Notes under the pieces: model-generated | Told to the model about the DNA's origin: nothing | What the model saw: only the letters and a program-made list of their open reading frames with translations | Databases searched by the model: none | NCBI RefSeq assembly: GCF_015244745.1 | Contig: NZ_JABCQI010000008.1 | Span: 62,001 to 126,000, forward strand | DNA length: 64,000 nucleotides | Direction of reading: 5' to 3' | DNA from: Gluconobacter cadivus | Lineage (GTDB): Bacteria > Pseudomonadota > Alphaproteobacteria > Acetobacterales > Acetobacteraceae | Position numbers and translations under genes: made by a program | Part shown: piece after piece, positions 56,697-64,000 of the stretch | Layout of the letters: every line of letters begins with the position of its first letter | How positions within the stretch are numbered: the first letter of the stretch is position 1

Positions 56697-57776
56697 GTGA
56701 ATCCAACGATCTCCATCTTTGACACAAACGTCCTCATTCAGGTCGTCGCCAACCTCAAGGTGGCTCAGACCTTCCTGCTGGACGGCTTCTTTCCGAACAT
56801 CGTGGAAAGCGACACGCAGTACGTCTCGATCGATGTCGACGTCGGCAAGCGCCGGATGTCGCCGTTCGTCAGTCCGCTCGTTGAAGGCAGGCTTGTCGAA
56901 GCACGTCGTATCCAGACGAACGTCTTCGAGCCGCCCTACATTAAGGACAAGCGCGCTCCGGATCTGATGCGACCCGTCCGCCGTATGCTTGGCGAGCGCA
57001 TCGCGGGCGGTGAGTTGATCAACGGCGGCGCTCCACTCACGGCTGGCGAGCGTATGGAGGCCAACCTGGTCTTCGAACTGGCTGACCAGGTCGACATGCT
57101 CAAGCGTCGTCAGGAATGGATGGCTGCCCAGGCGCTCGTTACGGGCAAGCTGACGGTCTCGGGAGATGGTTTCCCGACCTCGACCATTGATTTCCAGCGC
57201 GACCCGAGCCTGACGATCGTCGAAACCGGGACAAGCCTGTGGGACGCCGCGGGCACCGTAGCCAACCCGACGAACAGCGTCCGGGAGTGGTCGGTTCAGA
57301 TGCTGAAGGCCAGTGGAGCCCAGATCACCGACCTGATCTTCACCAATTCGCCTTATAACGCCCTCATCAAGGATGATGAGGTCAAGAACGCCATCCTGAA
57401 CTCTGCGGTACGGGCCAACGACGACACCCGTCTCATGCAGGGCCCCGTGGCTGCTCCCGGTGCAGTTCTGATGGGATACTGGGGTACCTATCGCGTCTGG
57501 TTGTATAACGACTGGTACGTCGACGACGACAACAAGGAACTGCCGATGATCCCGGATGGGACTGTTCTGGCTGTTTCTGACCAGCTGAATGGCAGTCGTG
57601 CTTATGGCGCCATCAAGGATCCTGCTCTAGGTTATGTGGCTACGGCCTATGCGCCGAAGTCCTGGATGCAGGAAGACCCGGCTCAGCGCTTCCTGATGAT
57701 GCAGTCGGCGCCGCTCGTCATTCCCAGCCGGGTTAATGCCTGTCTGGCGGCCACTGTCACCAGCTCGGCGGCCTGA
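56697..57776 (+). CDS. Major capsid protein (gpE family)
   Basis: 359 residues, GTG start with GAGGAA upstream. SIFDTNVLIQVVANLKVAQT then FLLDGFFPNIVESDTQYVSI and a C-terminal RVNACLAATVT are typical of lambda E. Forms the icosahedral shell. Confidence 0.93.
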   Translation: MNPTISIFDTNVLIQVVANLKVAQTFLLDGFFPNIVESDTQYVSIDVDVGKRRMSPFVSPLVEGRLVEARRIQTNVFEPPYIKDKRAPDLMRPVRRMLGERIAGGELINGGAPLTAGERMEANLVFELADQVDMLKRRQEWMAAQALVTGKLTVSGDGFPTSTIDFQRDPSLTIVETGTSLWDAAGTVANPTNSVREWSVQMLKASGAQITDLIFTNSPYNALIKDDEVKNAILNSAVRANDDTRLMQGPVAAPGAVLMGYWGTYRVWLYNDWYVDDDNKELPMIPDGTVLAVSDQLNGSRAYGAIKDPALGYVATAYAPKSWMQEDPAQRFLMMQSAPLVIPSRVNACLAATVTSSAA

Positions 57777-57778
57777 TC

Positions 57779-58093
57779 ATGACCCGGAAAGATCGTAAAC
57801 TCGCAGTTGAGGTCGCGCCTGGACGCCGTTTCAGGCACGACGGTGAGCTCCTCGAGGAGGGGGACATTGTCGTGCTTGCCGCGAAGGAAGCACGACAGAT
57901 GGTGGCTTGTGGGCACTGTTTTCCGGCACGCATGCCGACGACGGAAGAAGACATGACAGGCCCTGATCTCGATCCTGATGATCAGGATGAGGAAAACGAG
58001 GGCGGCAAGGATCTGGGCGATCCTGTTTCGGGGGGTAAGGCCATGCCGCCTCCTATTGATCCTCCCCCACCAAAGCCGCCTGTCGCGGCCTAA
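57779..58093 (+). CDS. Small phage protein after the capsid gene
   Basis: 104 residues. RRFRHDGELLEEGDIVVLAA and EARQMVACGHCFPARM, then an acidic (LDPDDQDEENEGG) and a Pro-rich tail. Occupies the position of lambda FI but shows no clear similarity. Confidence 0.6.
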   Translation: MTRKDRKLAVEVAPGRRFRHDGELLEEGDIVVLAAKEARQMVACGHCFPARMPTTEEDMTGPDLDPDDQDEENEGGKDLGDPVSGGKAMPPPIDPPPPKPPVAA

Positions 58094-58117
58094 TTCATCT
58101 CGAAAGCAGGGCCATCA

Positions 58118-58483
58118 ATGATTGATTTCGACAAGCTGGCGCTTGGGCCCTGTATGGAGACCTTCGCGGAGCCTGCAAGGTGGCAGTCCGGGCGCTTGGG
58201 CGACTGGGTAGCGATTACGGGCGTATACGATGACGCTTATTATCCTCTGGATCCGCTTGGTGGGGATGATGGGATGGGCGGTGTTCACGTCACGACCTCC
58301 CGTCCGGTTCTCGGGGTTCAGTTGAGCGCGCTGGCAGTTGAGCCTGATCAGGGGGACCTGATCGAGATGCGCGGCAAAATGTATCGCATTCATGAGGTGC
58401 AGCCTGACGGGCGGGGCGGAGCTCTACTCATTCTGAATGATGCGACCGGAGAAAACGATGCTCTACCGGGTGATTATCCGTGA
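58118..58483 (+). CDS. Head-tail joining protein, gpFII-like
   Basis: 121 residues. VLGVQLSALAVEPDQGDLIE and MYRIHEVQPDGRGGALLILN resemble the small beta-barrel joiners of FII type. Assignment rests on position and this pattern. Confidence 0.55.
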   Translation: MIDFDKLALGPCMETFAEPARWQSGRLGDWVAITGVYDDAYYPLDPLGGDDGMGGVHVTTSRPVLGVQLSALAVEPDQGDLIEMRGKMYRIHEVQPDGRGGALLILNDATGENDALPGDYP

Positions 58484-58979
58484 CCTCGCAGTCGCGGCGC
58501 TCAAGTGTGCCGACACAATGGCTGGCGAGAATGTCTTCGTAGGCCGATCTTTGCCAATCGGGGAGCGAAACCTCCCTGCATTATACCTGCAGATCTATGA
58601 GGATCGCGGGGAAAGCCCGGGTCCAGCCCAAGTCCAGTTCGAACGCACGTCCACGATGGGAATCAGGGGATACGTTTCAGCGGGGACGCCTTCGAAAGTT
58701 GAAGCTTTACTCGACAGGTTCGCCGAAGAAATCGAACTCGCTCTGATGCGGGATGTGACCCTGCAGGCCGCAATCTGTCAGGTTTCCGAATTTTCCACCG
58801 CGACGGAAGTCACCAGCGAGGGAAGCGCGCACATCGGCGAGTTCAAGATGATCCTTGGCTTCCAGTATATCGAGACCTACCCGCCTGACGGCGTACCGCT
58901 CACCGAAATTGATGCAACTCTCAGGACGGCAGACCAGCCCGTATTCGCGGGTATGACGGTTGAGTTCCCGTCCGAATAG
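58458..58979 (+). CDS. Putative tail terminator (gpU-like)
   Basis: 173 residues from MLYRVIIRDLAVAALKCADT, with GGAGA seven bases upstream; the frame starts earlier but that start lacks support. Segments such as GERNLPALYLQIYEDRGESP and KMILGFQYIETYPPDGVPLT fit tail terminators that cap the tail tube. Tentative. Confidence 0.5.
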   Translation: MLYRVIIRDLAVAALKCADTMAGENVFVGRSLPIGERNLPALYLQIYEDRGESPGPAQVQFERTSTMGIRGYVSAGTPSKVEALLDRFAEEIELALMRDVTLQAAICQVSEFSTATEVTSEGSAHIGEFKMILGFQYIETYPPDGVPLTEIDATLRTADQPVFAGMTVEFPSE

Positions 58980-58987
58980 GGAAATCC

Positions 58988-59203
58988 ATGATTGTAAAAC
59001 CAGCTGACGGGCGAGCGGTGCGCTGGCCCGGATCCATGCGGCTGCTCAAGTCAGCCGGTGAAAGCGTGCCCGAAACCTCTTTCTGGCTTCTCGCCCTGAA
59101 GCACGGCGATATCGAAGAGGTTAAAGAGCAGGCCTCCCCAGCCGCGCCGGAAGTGGCTGCGTCTCCTGAAACCTCTGAGCCCGAAAAGGAACCCGCGGCA
59201 TGA
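58988..59203 (+). CDS. DUF2635 family protein (Mu gp38-like)
   Basis: 71 residues. IVKPADGRAVRWPGSMRLLK followed by a Trp-containing stretch is the DUF2635 pattern, almost always directly before a Mu-type sheath gene, as here. Ends in an Ala/Pro/Glu tail. ATGA overlap with the sheath gene. Confidence 0.8.
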   Translation: MIVKPADGRAVRWPGSMRLLKSAGESVPETSFWLLALKHGDIEEVKEQASPAAPEVAASPETSEPEKEPAA

Positions 59204-60678
59204 GCGGATCCATCACGGTACCGAATTACTCGGACACAAACCGGGTTCCGGGTCTTTATTTCGCCTTGGACAACTCCAAGGCGAACACTGCAGCCGCCAC
59301 GCGGCGGGTGCTGATTATCGGTCAGATGGCCGCAGGTAGCGCTGTTGCTGGCGTTGCCACGCTCTCGGGTGGATATTCCGACGCGGTCAGCAAATATGGT
59401 GCGGCTTCTCAGTGCGCGCGTCTGGTCAAGGCCTACCGGGCTATCGACACGCAAGGTGAGATCTGGGTTCTTCCGCTGGCTGACGATTCATCAGCTACTG
59501 CTGCGAGCGGCACATTCACGATTTCCGGGACCGCGACAGAAGCGGGAACGCTTCCGCTATACGTCGGCGATCAGCTGATCAGTGTCGCGGTCAATGCGGG
59601 CGATACTGCCGCGACGGTTGCTTCTGATGTCGCTACCGCTGCGGCGGCCGTCTTGGGCCTGCCGGTATCTGTGACATCGTCAACGGGGACGGTTACGCTG
59701 ACCGCGATCAACAAGGGGATGTCCGGCAACGATATTCTTCTGGGCGTTGCTGTGCTCGGAACGGCTGGTGGCCAGTCGGTTCCGTCCGGTCTGGCTGTTG
59801 CTCTGGGCCAGATGTCCGGAGGCGCGACAAATCCGACGGCGTTACCGACGGCCCTCGCGACACAGGGTGAGCGCGTCTATGACCTTATCATCCATCCCTA
59901 TACGGACAGCGGTTCTCTGACGGCGCTCAAGACCTGGCTGAATGATACCGCAGGCCGGTGGTCGCCGATGCTTCAGCTCTACGGGCATGTCATCACGGCA
60001 TATCGCGGAACATATGGCCAAGCGACAGCTTTCGGGCTGACACAGAACGATCAGCACGCGACGGTCATGCCGATCGGGGACAGCCCGTCTGATCCTCTTT
60101 CCTGGGCGGCTCAGGTGGCGGCACGAACCGCTATGAGCATGCGGAACAATCCTGCTCTACCGATCACGGCACTGTCCCTGACTGTCATGCCGCCGACCGA
60201 TGCTGGTCGCTACTCGACAGAGCAGCGCAATAGCCTCCTGTATGATGGCCTCTCGACCTTCACGGTCGATGACAGCGGCACGGTTAATATCGAGCGACTG
60301 GTTACAACCTACCAGACGAACGCAGCAGGCCTGCCTGACAACAGCTACCTCGATATCGAGACCATGCTGACGGCAGAGATCTGCATGCAGGACATGCGGA
60401 TTTTTCTCGGTAGCCAGTATGGCGGGTGCATCCTTGTCGCTGATGGGACAAAGATCGCGGCCGGGGCCAAGGCAACCACGGCCAAGCTGATCGGTAAGGC
60501 CTGTGCCTCGCGATATCGCTGGCAGACGACTCAGCTCTGGGTTCAGAATGCCGACACGTTCGCCGCCAACATCGTTGCGGAGAATGCGGGCAACGGCGTC
60601 GTCAAGTTGCTGATGCCGTACGACTTTGCCAATCAGCTCCGGATCATCGCCGGCAGCGTCCAGTTCGTAAAATCCTAA
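59200..60678 (+). CDS. Contractile tail sheath protein (Mu gpL-like)
   Basis: 492 residues. VPNYSDTNRVPGLYFALDNS start, RRVLIIGQMAAGSAVAG, YDLIIHPYTDSGSLTALKTW and ADTFAANIVAENAGNGVVKL match Mu-type sheaths. Marks the phage as a myovirus. Followed by a strong AAGGAGG for the tube gene. Confidence 0.9.
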   Translation: MSGSITVPNYSDTNRVPGLYFALDNSKANTAAATRRVLIIGQMAAGSAVAGVATLSGGYSDAVSKYGAASQCARLVKAYRAIDTQGEIWVLPLADDSSATAASGTFTISGTATEAGTLPLYVGDQLISVAVNAGDTAATVASDVATAAAAVLGLPVSVTSSTGTVTLTAINKGMSGNDILLGVAVLGTAGGQSVPSGLAVALGQMSGGATNPTALPTALATQGERVYDLIIHPYTDSGSLTALKTWLNDTAGRWSPMLQLYGHVITAYRGTYGQATAFGLTQNDQHATVMPIGDSPSDPLSWAAQVAARTAMSMRNNPALPITALSLTVMPPTDAGRYSTEQRNSLLYDGLSTFTVDDSGTVNIERLVTTYQTNAAGLPDNSYLDIETMLTAEICMQDMRIFLGSQYGGCILVADGTKIAAGAKATTAKLIGKACASRYRWQTTQLWVQNADTFAANIVAENAGNGVVKLLMPYDFANQLRIIAGSVQFVKS

Positions 60679-60687
60679 GGAGGGCCC

Positions 60688-61074
60688 ATGTCGGGATCCG
60701 TATATCGTGGCCCCCTTGCGGGTACCGCGACCGCAACCATCAACGGCGTTGTCTATAACGTCGTCGGTGAGTGTCAGTATCAGGCGGCAGGGATGCAGAA
60801 CGAAACCCTCAAGGGGCAGTCCGCTGTCGAGGGTTTCTCGCAGATGCCGACGCAGGGTTTCGCTCAGATGACCCTGCGTGACCGTCGCGACACGAACCCG
60901 CTGGATTTTCAGGGGGCAAGCGGACTGACCGTGATTATCGAGCAGGCAAACGGCAAGGTCGTGACTGTCGATAACGGCTGGCAGACCGAAAATATCAACA
61001 TCAACACTCAGGAAGGCACGTTCGAGCTGCACGTCGAAAGTGATAGTGTGACCGTGGATGTGGTGTCGTCATGA
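60688..61074 (+). CDS. Tail tube protein (Mu gpM-like)
   Basis: 128 residues. GPLAGTATATINGVVYNVVG, LKGQSAVEGFSQMPTQGFAQ and LTVIIEQANGKVVTVDNGW fit the Mu-type tube. Builds the inner channel inside the sheath. ATGA overlap with the chaperone gene. Confidence 0.88.
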   Translation: MSGSVYRGPLAGTATATINGVVYNVVGECQYQAAGMQNETLKGQSAVEGFSQMPTQGFAQMTLRDRRDTNPLDFQGASGLTVIIEQANGKVVTVDNGWQTENININTQEGTFELHVESDSVTVDVVSS

Positions 61075-61757
61075 AGCATGAAGCGTCTGATGCTGAGCTG
61101 CTTGAGATCTGCTCTCTTGGCGGCTTAGAGGATATCGGGGGCCACGAAGAAGACAACGGCGTCGTCATACTCGATGCTTCGATTTTGCATCAGGGGAAGG
61201 AGTATGATCGGCTCAATCTCTGCGAGCCTTCATTGTATGACGTCCTTGGTGCTGCCCAGGTGATTGGCAAACGTCCGTCGCTCCAGTCCATTTATGACAG
61301 TCAGATTGCCCTTGTCGCCAAAGCGGCTGGAGTGCCGCAGATGGTTATCCAGAAGCTGCCGTCGCGGGCGCTGGATCGTGCTGTTGAATACGTGACCGCG
61401 TTTGAGCGTGGCGCACGTCGGGAAATACATGATCCCGATCTGCAGGATGGCCTCGATCTCCGTCCTGAAAAGGTCCTGATCTTTAGGGAATCTATTCCAG
61501 GCGGCGGCAAAGAATTTAGCGAAATGAGGCTGCGTGAGCCTTCTGTTGCTGAACGCCGGCGCTTCAAATCTGGGGAAGGTGCCGGCACCATTGAGGCTGC
61601 GCTCCGGGCTGAAATGGCCCTGGTCGAAGAAATCAGCGAATGGCACCGCGCTGCGTTGCTGCGGCTGCCGATCAGTAAGTTTGCGGAGGCAGCAGATTAC
61701 GTGACGGGTTTTTTTATACCTGGCCCGCCAATTGGGACAGCCTACCGGGAGATCTGA
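61071..61757 (+). CDS. Tail assembly chaperone, short form (Mu gp41-like)
   Basis: 228 residues in the zero frame. LNLCEPSLYDVLGA, then REPSVAERRRFKSGEGAGTI and LPISKFAEAADYVTGFF agree with Mu gp41-type chaperones, which coat the tape measure during tail assembly. A slippery T7 at codons 213-215 allows a -1 shift to the long form. Confidence 0.85.
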   Translation: MKHEASDAELLEICSLGGLEDIGGHEEDNGVVILDASILHQGKEYDRLNLCEPSLYDVLGAAQVIGKRPSLQSIYDSQIALVAKAAGVPQMVIQKLPSRALDRAVEYVTAFERGARREIHDPDLQDGLDLRPEKVLIFRESIPGGGKEFSEMRLREPSVAERRRFKSGEGAGTIEAALRAEMALVEEISEWHRAALLRLPISKFAEAADYVTGFFIPGPPIGTAYREI

Positions 61758-61897
61758 GCCAGTTCTTCGCGGGCTGGAATAGGTCGGAAACTGAAGGGCT
61801 GACTGGGTCAGATCTCTGGCGATACGTCGAAGAAGCGAACCGGATCTCGGAGCAGCGGCAAAAGGAAACCAGGCGCAATGGCCAACAAAGGCGTTAA
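61071..61897 (+). CDS. Tail assembly chaperone, long form by -1 frameshift
   Basis: After 215 codons the ribosome can slip on T-TTT-TTT (61709-61715) and continue at TAT 61715. The new frame stays open for 60 codons, YTWPANWDSLPGDLSQFFAG then WNRSETEGLTGSDLWRYVEE and a basic tail, to TAA at 61895-61897: a 275-residue product. Frameshifted chaperone pairs (lambda G/GT, and Mu) are established. The extension fills an otherwise empty gap and overlaps the tape measure start by 20 bases. Confidence 0.8.
61709..61715 (+). promoter_or_regulatory. -1 ribosomal frameshift site
   Basis: T TTT TTT read in the zero frame as ggT-TTT-TTT; both Phe tRNAs re-pair perfectly after slipping back one base. The zero frame stops 42 bases later. 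Confidence 0.8.
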
Positions 61898-63740
61898 GGT
61901 AACGATCTCGGCTGTCGATCGGGCTTCTCAGACGCTCGAGCGCATCAATGCCAGAATCGCGGCCATTCAGGCTCCTGTTCGGCGGACAATGGCCGCCGTC
62001 AATCGCTTTTCGAGCGTTACGGGCCTGACGCGCCTCCAAAGCGGTGTCGGCAAGGTTGCCCGCGCTGGTCTTGGCATGTTTCGCTCGCTTTCGCAGATCG
62101 TTCCTGTTCTCGGGACAATTACGGGGGCAGCGTCCGTAGCGGGCATCTATAAGCTGGCAAGTGCCTGGGGCCAGTTCGGAACGAACTTGAGAACCGCGGC
62201 AAATTCCATGGGGATGGCACCTAATCGTCTTATGGCGATGCAAAACGCGACGCGTCTGTCAGGTGGCTCTGGAGAGGCGATGTCCAGCGCTTTGCAGGGA
62301 CTTTCGCAGACCCGTTGGGAAGCTACGCATGGCTTTGCTCCGGAAGCTATTGTCCAGTTCAAGGCTCTTGGAATCAGCCTGCAGGAACTGCAGAGGATGA
62401 AGCCCGATGAAATGTTCGAACGGGTCGCCAAGCGTATCCGTTCGATCCGTGACCCGGCCGCCAAGGTTATCGCGGCAACGCAGATCTTTGGTGGTGCGGC
62501 GCAAGGGTTGATGCCAATCCTGCAACAAACCGAAGAGCAGTATCAGGCCAACGTAAAGGAAGCTGAACGGCTGGGCGTCATGAACCGGGCCGGAGCTGAC
62601 GCCGCTGATCGGCTTCGTCAGGCTCAGACGGGACTTACGGAAGCAGTTGAAGGGTTTGGGTATTCGCTGGCTCAGGCTGTTGAGCCAGTGATCACGCCTG
62701 TCGTCAATGAGATGCGAGACTGGATTGCGGCAAACCGGGAATGGATTGCCCAGGATATCGCAGGATATGTTCACCGCTTCATCACTTGGCTTCGGACAGG
62801 CGGATGGAGCCAAATCAAGAGTGATATCAGGAGCGTGTATGACGAAGTTCTGCACGTCGTGGATGGTTTGGGTGGTTGGAAAACTGCTGGAAAAATCGCG
62901 TTAGGTGGAATCGCCGCGTTGTATGCCGCGCCAGTTATCGCGGGTATAGCTACTCTTTCGACCGCCCTATTGGGAATCTCGGGAGCATTTAATGGCATAG
63001 CTTTTGCGGCGGCTGGGGCAGTAGTGGCCTACAAGACTTGGCAGGATGTTCATCATCCAGAGCGAGCTCCGCAAAATCATCTTGTAACTGGTTTGCGCCG
63101 GCTATTTGGTTACGATCGAGATCCTGCCCAGCACGCATATGATTATTTCCGTTCACAAAATTGGACGCGACCGCAGGCGCTAGGAATAGTCGCGAGCTTG
63201 GATAGAGAGAGCCAAGGATTCACTCCGAATATTGAAGGCGACAAGGTAAACGGGAAATATACGGCGTACGGCTATGCCCAATGGCATAAGGCGCGACAGG
63301 ATCAGTTTAAATCAGTATTCGGCCACGACATTCGTACATCGACACCTGATGAGCAGCTCCAGTTTGTTCAATGGGAACTGACCCATGGAAAGTATGCAGC
63401 GGCCGGAAACGCTCTTCGAGGTGTCAATACAATTCGAGGTGCAGCTGACGTAATTACGCGGCAGTATGAAATACCTCAACATCCGGACGCAGAGTCGTCA
63501 ATCAGAGGCGATATTGCTGAAAAATGGGCCAGCAAGCTGGGGGATGCCACGCTTGCTCCATCACCCGCGGCGGCGCAGGGTCTTGATCAGAAGATTGCTC
63601 AGCTGCGTGTAGAGATTGATCACCGCAATGCTCCTCCTGGCTCGTCGGTGCAGGTGAAAAGCACCACACCGGGGCTGCAGGTCCACGCCATCAGCCAGCA
63701 TCGGGCGATGGACCCGGCGCTGACGACCGTTGGGAATTAA
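61878..63740 (+). CDS. Tape measure protein with tail-lysozyme domain
   Basis: 620 residues. N-terminal coiled region (VTISAVDRASQTLERINARI), a hydrophobic middle (about 340-385), then from about residue 415 a lysozyme-like domain: HAYDYFRSQNWTRPQALGIV followed by LDRESQGF with the likely catalytic Glu, and YGYAQWHKARQDQF. This is the phage-tail lysozyme type. It sets tail length and may open peptidoglycan during injection. Short for a tape measure, suggesting a short tail. Confidence 0.88.
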   Translation: MANKGVKVTISAVDRASQTLERINARIAAIQAPVRRTMAAVNRFSSVTGLTRLQSGVGKVARAGLGMFRSLSQIVPVLGTITGAASVAGIYKLASAWGQFGTNLRTAANSMGMAPNRLMAMQNATRLSGGSGEAMSSALQGLSQTRWEATHGFAPEAIVQFKALGISLQELQRMKPDEMFERVAKRIRSIRDPAAKVIAATQIFGGAAQGLMPILQQTEEQYQANVKEAERLGVMNRAGADAADRLRQAQTGLTEAVEGFGYSLAQAVEPVITPVVNEMRDWIAANREWIAQDIAGYVHRFITWLRTGGWSQIKSDIRSVYDEVLHVVDGLGGWKTAGKIALGGIAALYAAPVIAGIATLSTALLGISGAFNGIAFAAAGAVVAYKTWQDVHHPERAPQNHLVTGLRRLFGYDRDPAQHAYDYFRSQNWTRPQALGIVASLDRESQGFTPNIEGDKVNGKYTAYGYAQWHKARQDQFKSVFGHDIRTSTPDEQLQFVQWELTHGKYAAAGNALRGVNTIRGAADVITRQYEIPQHPDAESSIRGDIAEKWASKLGDATLAPSPAAAQGLDQKIAQLRVEIDHRNAPPGSSVQVKSTTPGLQVHAISQHRAMDPALTTVGN

Positions 63741-63767
63741 CCCTCAAATCAGGGATGAAAAATTAAC

Positions 63768-64000
63768 ATGAGCGGCACTCTCGCCAGAACGGCGGCTGAA
63801 TATCTTCAGTGCTCGTTCCGTGGGGTGCCGTTTGCCGTGATCGGCAGCGGCGGCTCCAGTGGGCGCAAACAGGCTGAGCACGGTTATCCTGGACGCGCCG
63901 GTGTCTGGGTTGAAGACCTTGGCAAGAAGGCGCGGCGATATCGGATCCTTGGCTTTGTGGTCGGTGATTTGGCCTACGTGCAACGAGACGCTCTGGTGGC
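63768..64000 (+). CDS. DNA circularisation/baseplate protein, Mu gpN-like (partial)
   Basis: First 77 codons only. SFRGVPFAVIGSGGSSGRKQ, then AEHGYPGRAGVWVEDLGKKA and RRYRILGFVVGDLAYVQRD match the N-terminal domain of Mu gpN (DNA circularisation protein family). It runs off the window; baseplate genes should follow. Confidence 0.85.
   Translation, partial: MSGTLARTAAEYLQCSFRGVPFAVIGSGGSSGRKQAEHGYPGRAGVWVEDLGKKARRYRILGFVVGDLAYVQRDALV

Larger units (their letters stand above)
36176..64000. mobile_element. Prophage, left end and first ~28 kb (myovirus type, runs off the window)
   Basis: Everything right of tRNA-Val is phage-like: tyrosine integrase, CI/Cro-like regulators with shared operators, DnaB and replication proteins, lambda-type packaging and head genes, then Mu-type contractile tail genes up to the window edge. 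Gene density is extreme, with most neighbours overlapping. No inactivating mutation was seen in the recognisable structural genes, so it could be functional. attR, baseplate, fibre and lysis genes are outside. The exact left boundary is taken as the tRNA, within which the att core should lie. Confidence 0.92.

Overview
The window looks like a chromosome segment of an acetic acid bacterium (Acetobacteraceae, most like Gluconobacter; this is inferred from protein flavour, gene order and moderately high GC, not from a database match). It has two parts: about 36 kb of conserved chromosome and about 28 kb of a prophage that starts at a tRNA-Val gene and runs off the right edge.

Positions 1-36250, core genome. 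tpiA (with the first codons of a secG-like gene) faces a ppiD-type chaperone gene that leads the tryptophan cluster trpE-trpG-trpD-trpC. A complete pyruvate dehydrogenase operon follows: pdhA, pdhB with an N-terminal lipoyl domain, pdhC, lpd, then lipA and a ratA-like gene. A leftward block holds pncC, a soluble lytic transglycosylase and a TerC protein. The purine block is purB, then purC-purS-(small exported Rap1a/Tai-like gene)-purQ-purL, bolA and grxD. Next come leftward yraN, hemB and an APC permease, then glyA, an M14-type deacylase, two glycosyltransferases, an RhlE-type helicase, an ELM1-like protein and a 628-residue protein I do not recognise.

Positions 36176-64000, prophage. It is integrated at tRNA-Val(CAC). 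Two AT-rich cargo genes (an unrecognised protein and a DUF488 protein) lie between the attachment site and a tyrosine integrase. The integrase ends a leftward run of twelve genes joined by overlaps or 1-nt gaps, which includes three ORFs of 31-40 codons, a HicA-like protein and a sliding-clamp-like protein. A short CI-like repressor gene is flanked on both sides by pairs of one 17-bp palindrome (TGTGCA-N5-TGCACA), each pair lying over a promoter-like sequence: one for the leftward operon, one for a rightward cro-like gene. Rightward genes follow: small DNA-binding proteins, a DnaB helicase, a replication protein with a possible internal origin, a DUF6362-like protein, then packaging and structure. 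The head module is lambda-like (small and large terminase, gpW, portal, S49 protease, scaffold-like protein, gpD-like and gpE-like proteins). The tail is Mu-like and contractile (DUF2635, sheath, tube, gp41-like chaperone with a -1 frameshift, tape measure with a lysozyme domain, and the start of a gpN-like gene). Lysis, baseplate and fibre genes and attR must lie beyond the window.

The most interesting items are the cargo pair, the duplicated operator/promoter module around the repressor, the clamp-like protein, the T7 slippery site with a 60-codon -1 extension, a possible origin inside the replication gene, and an exported Rap1a-like gene translationally locked into the purine operon.
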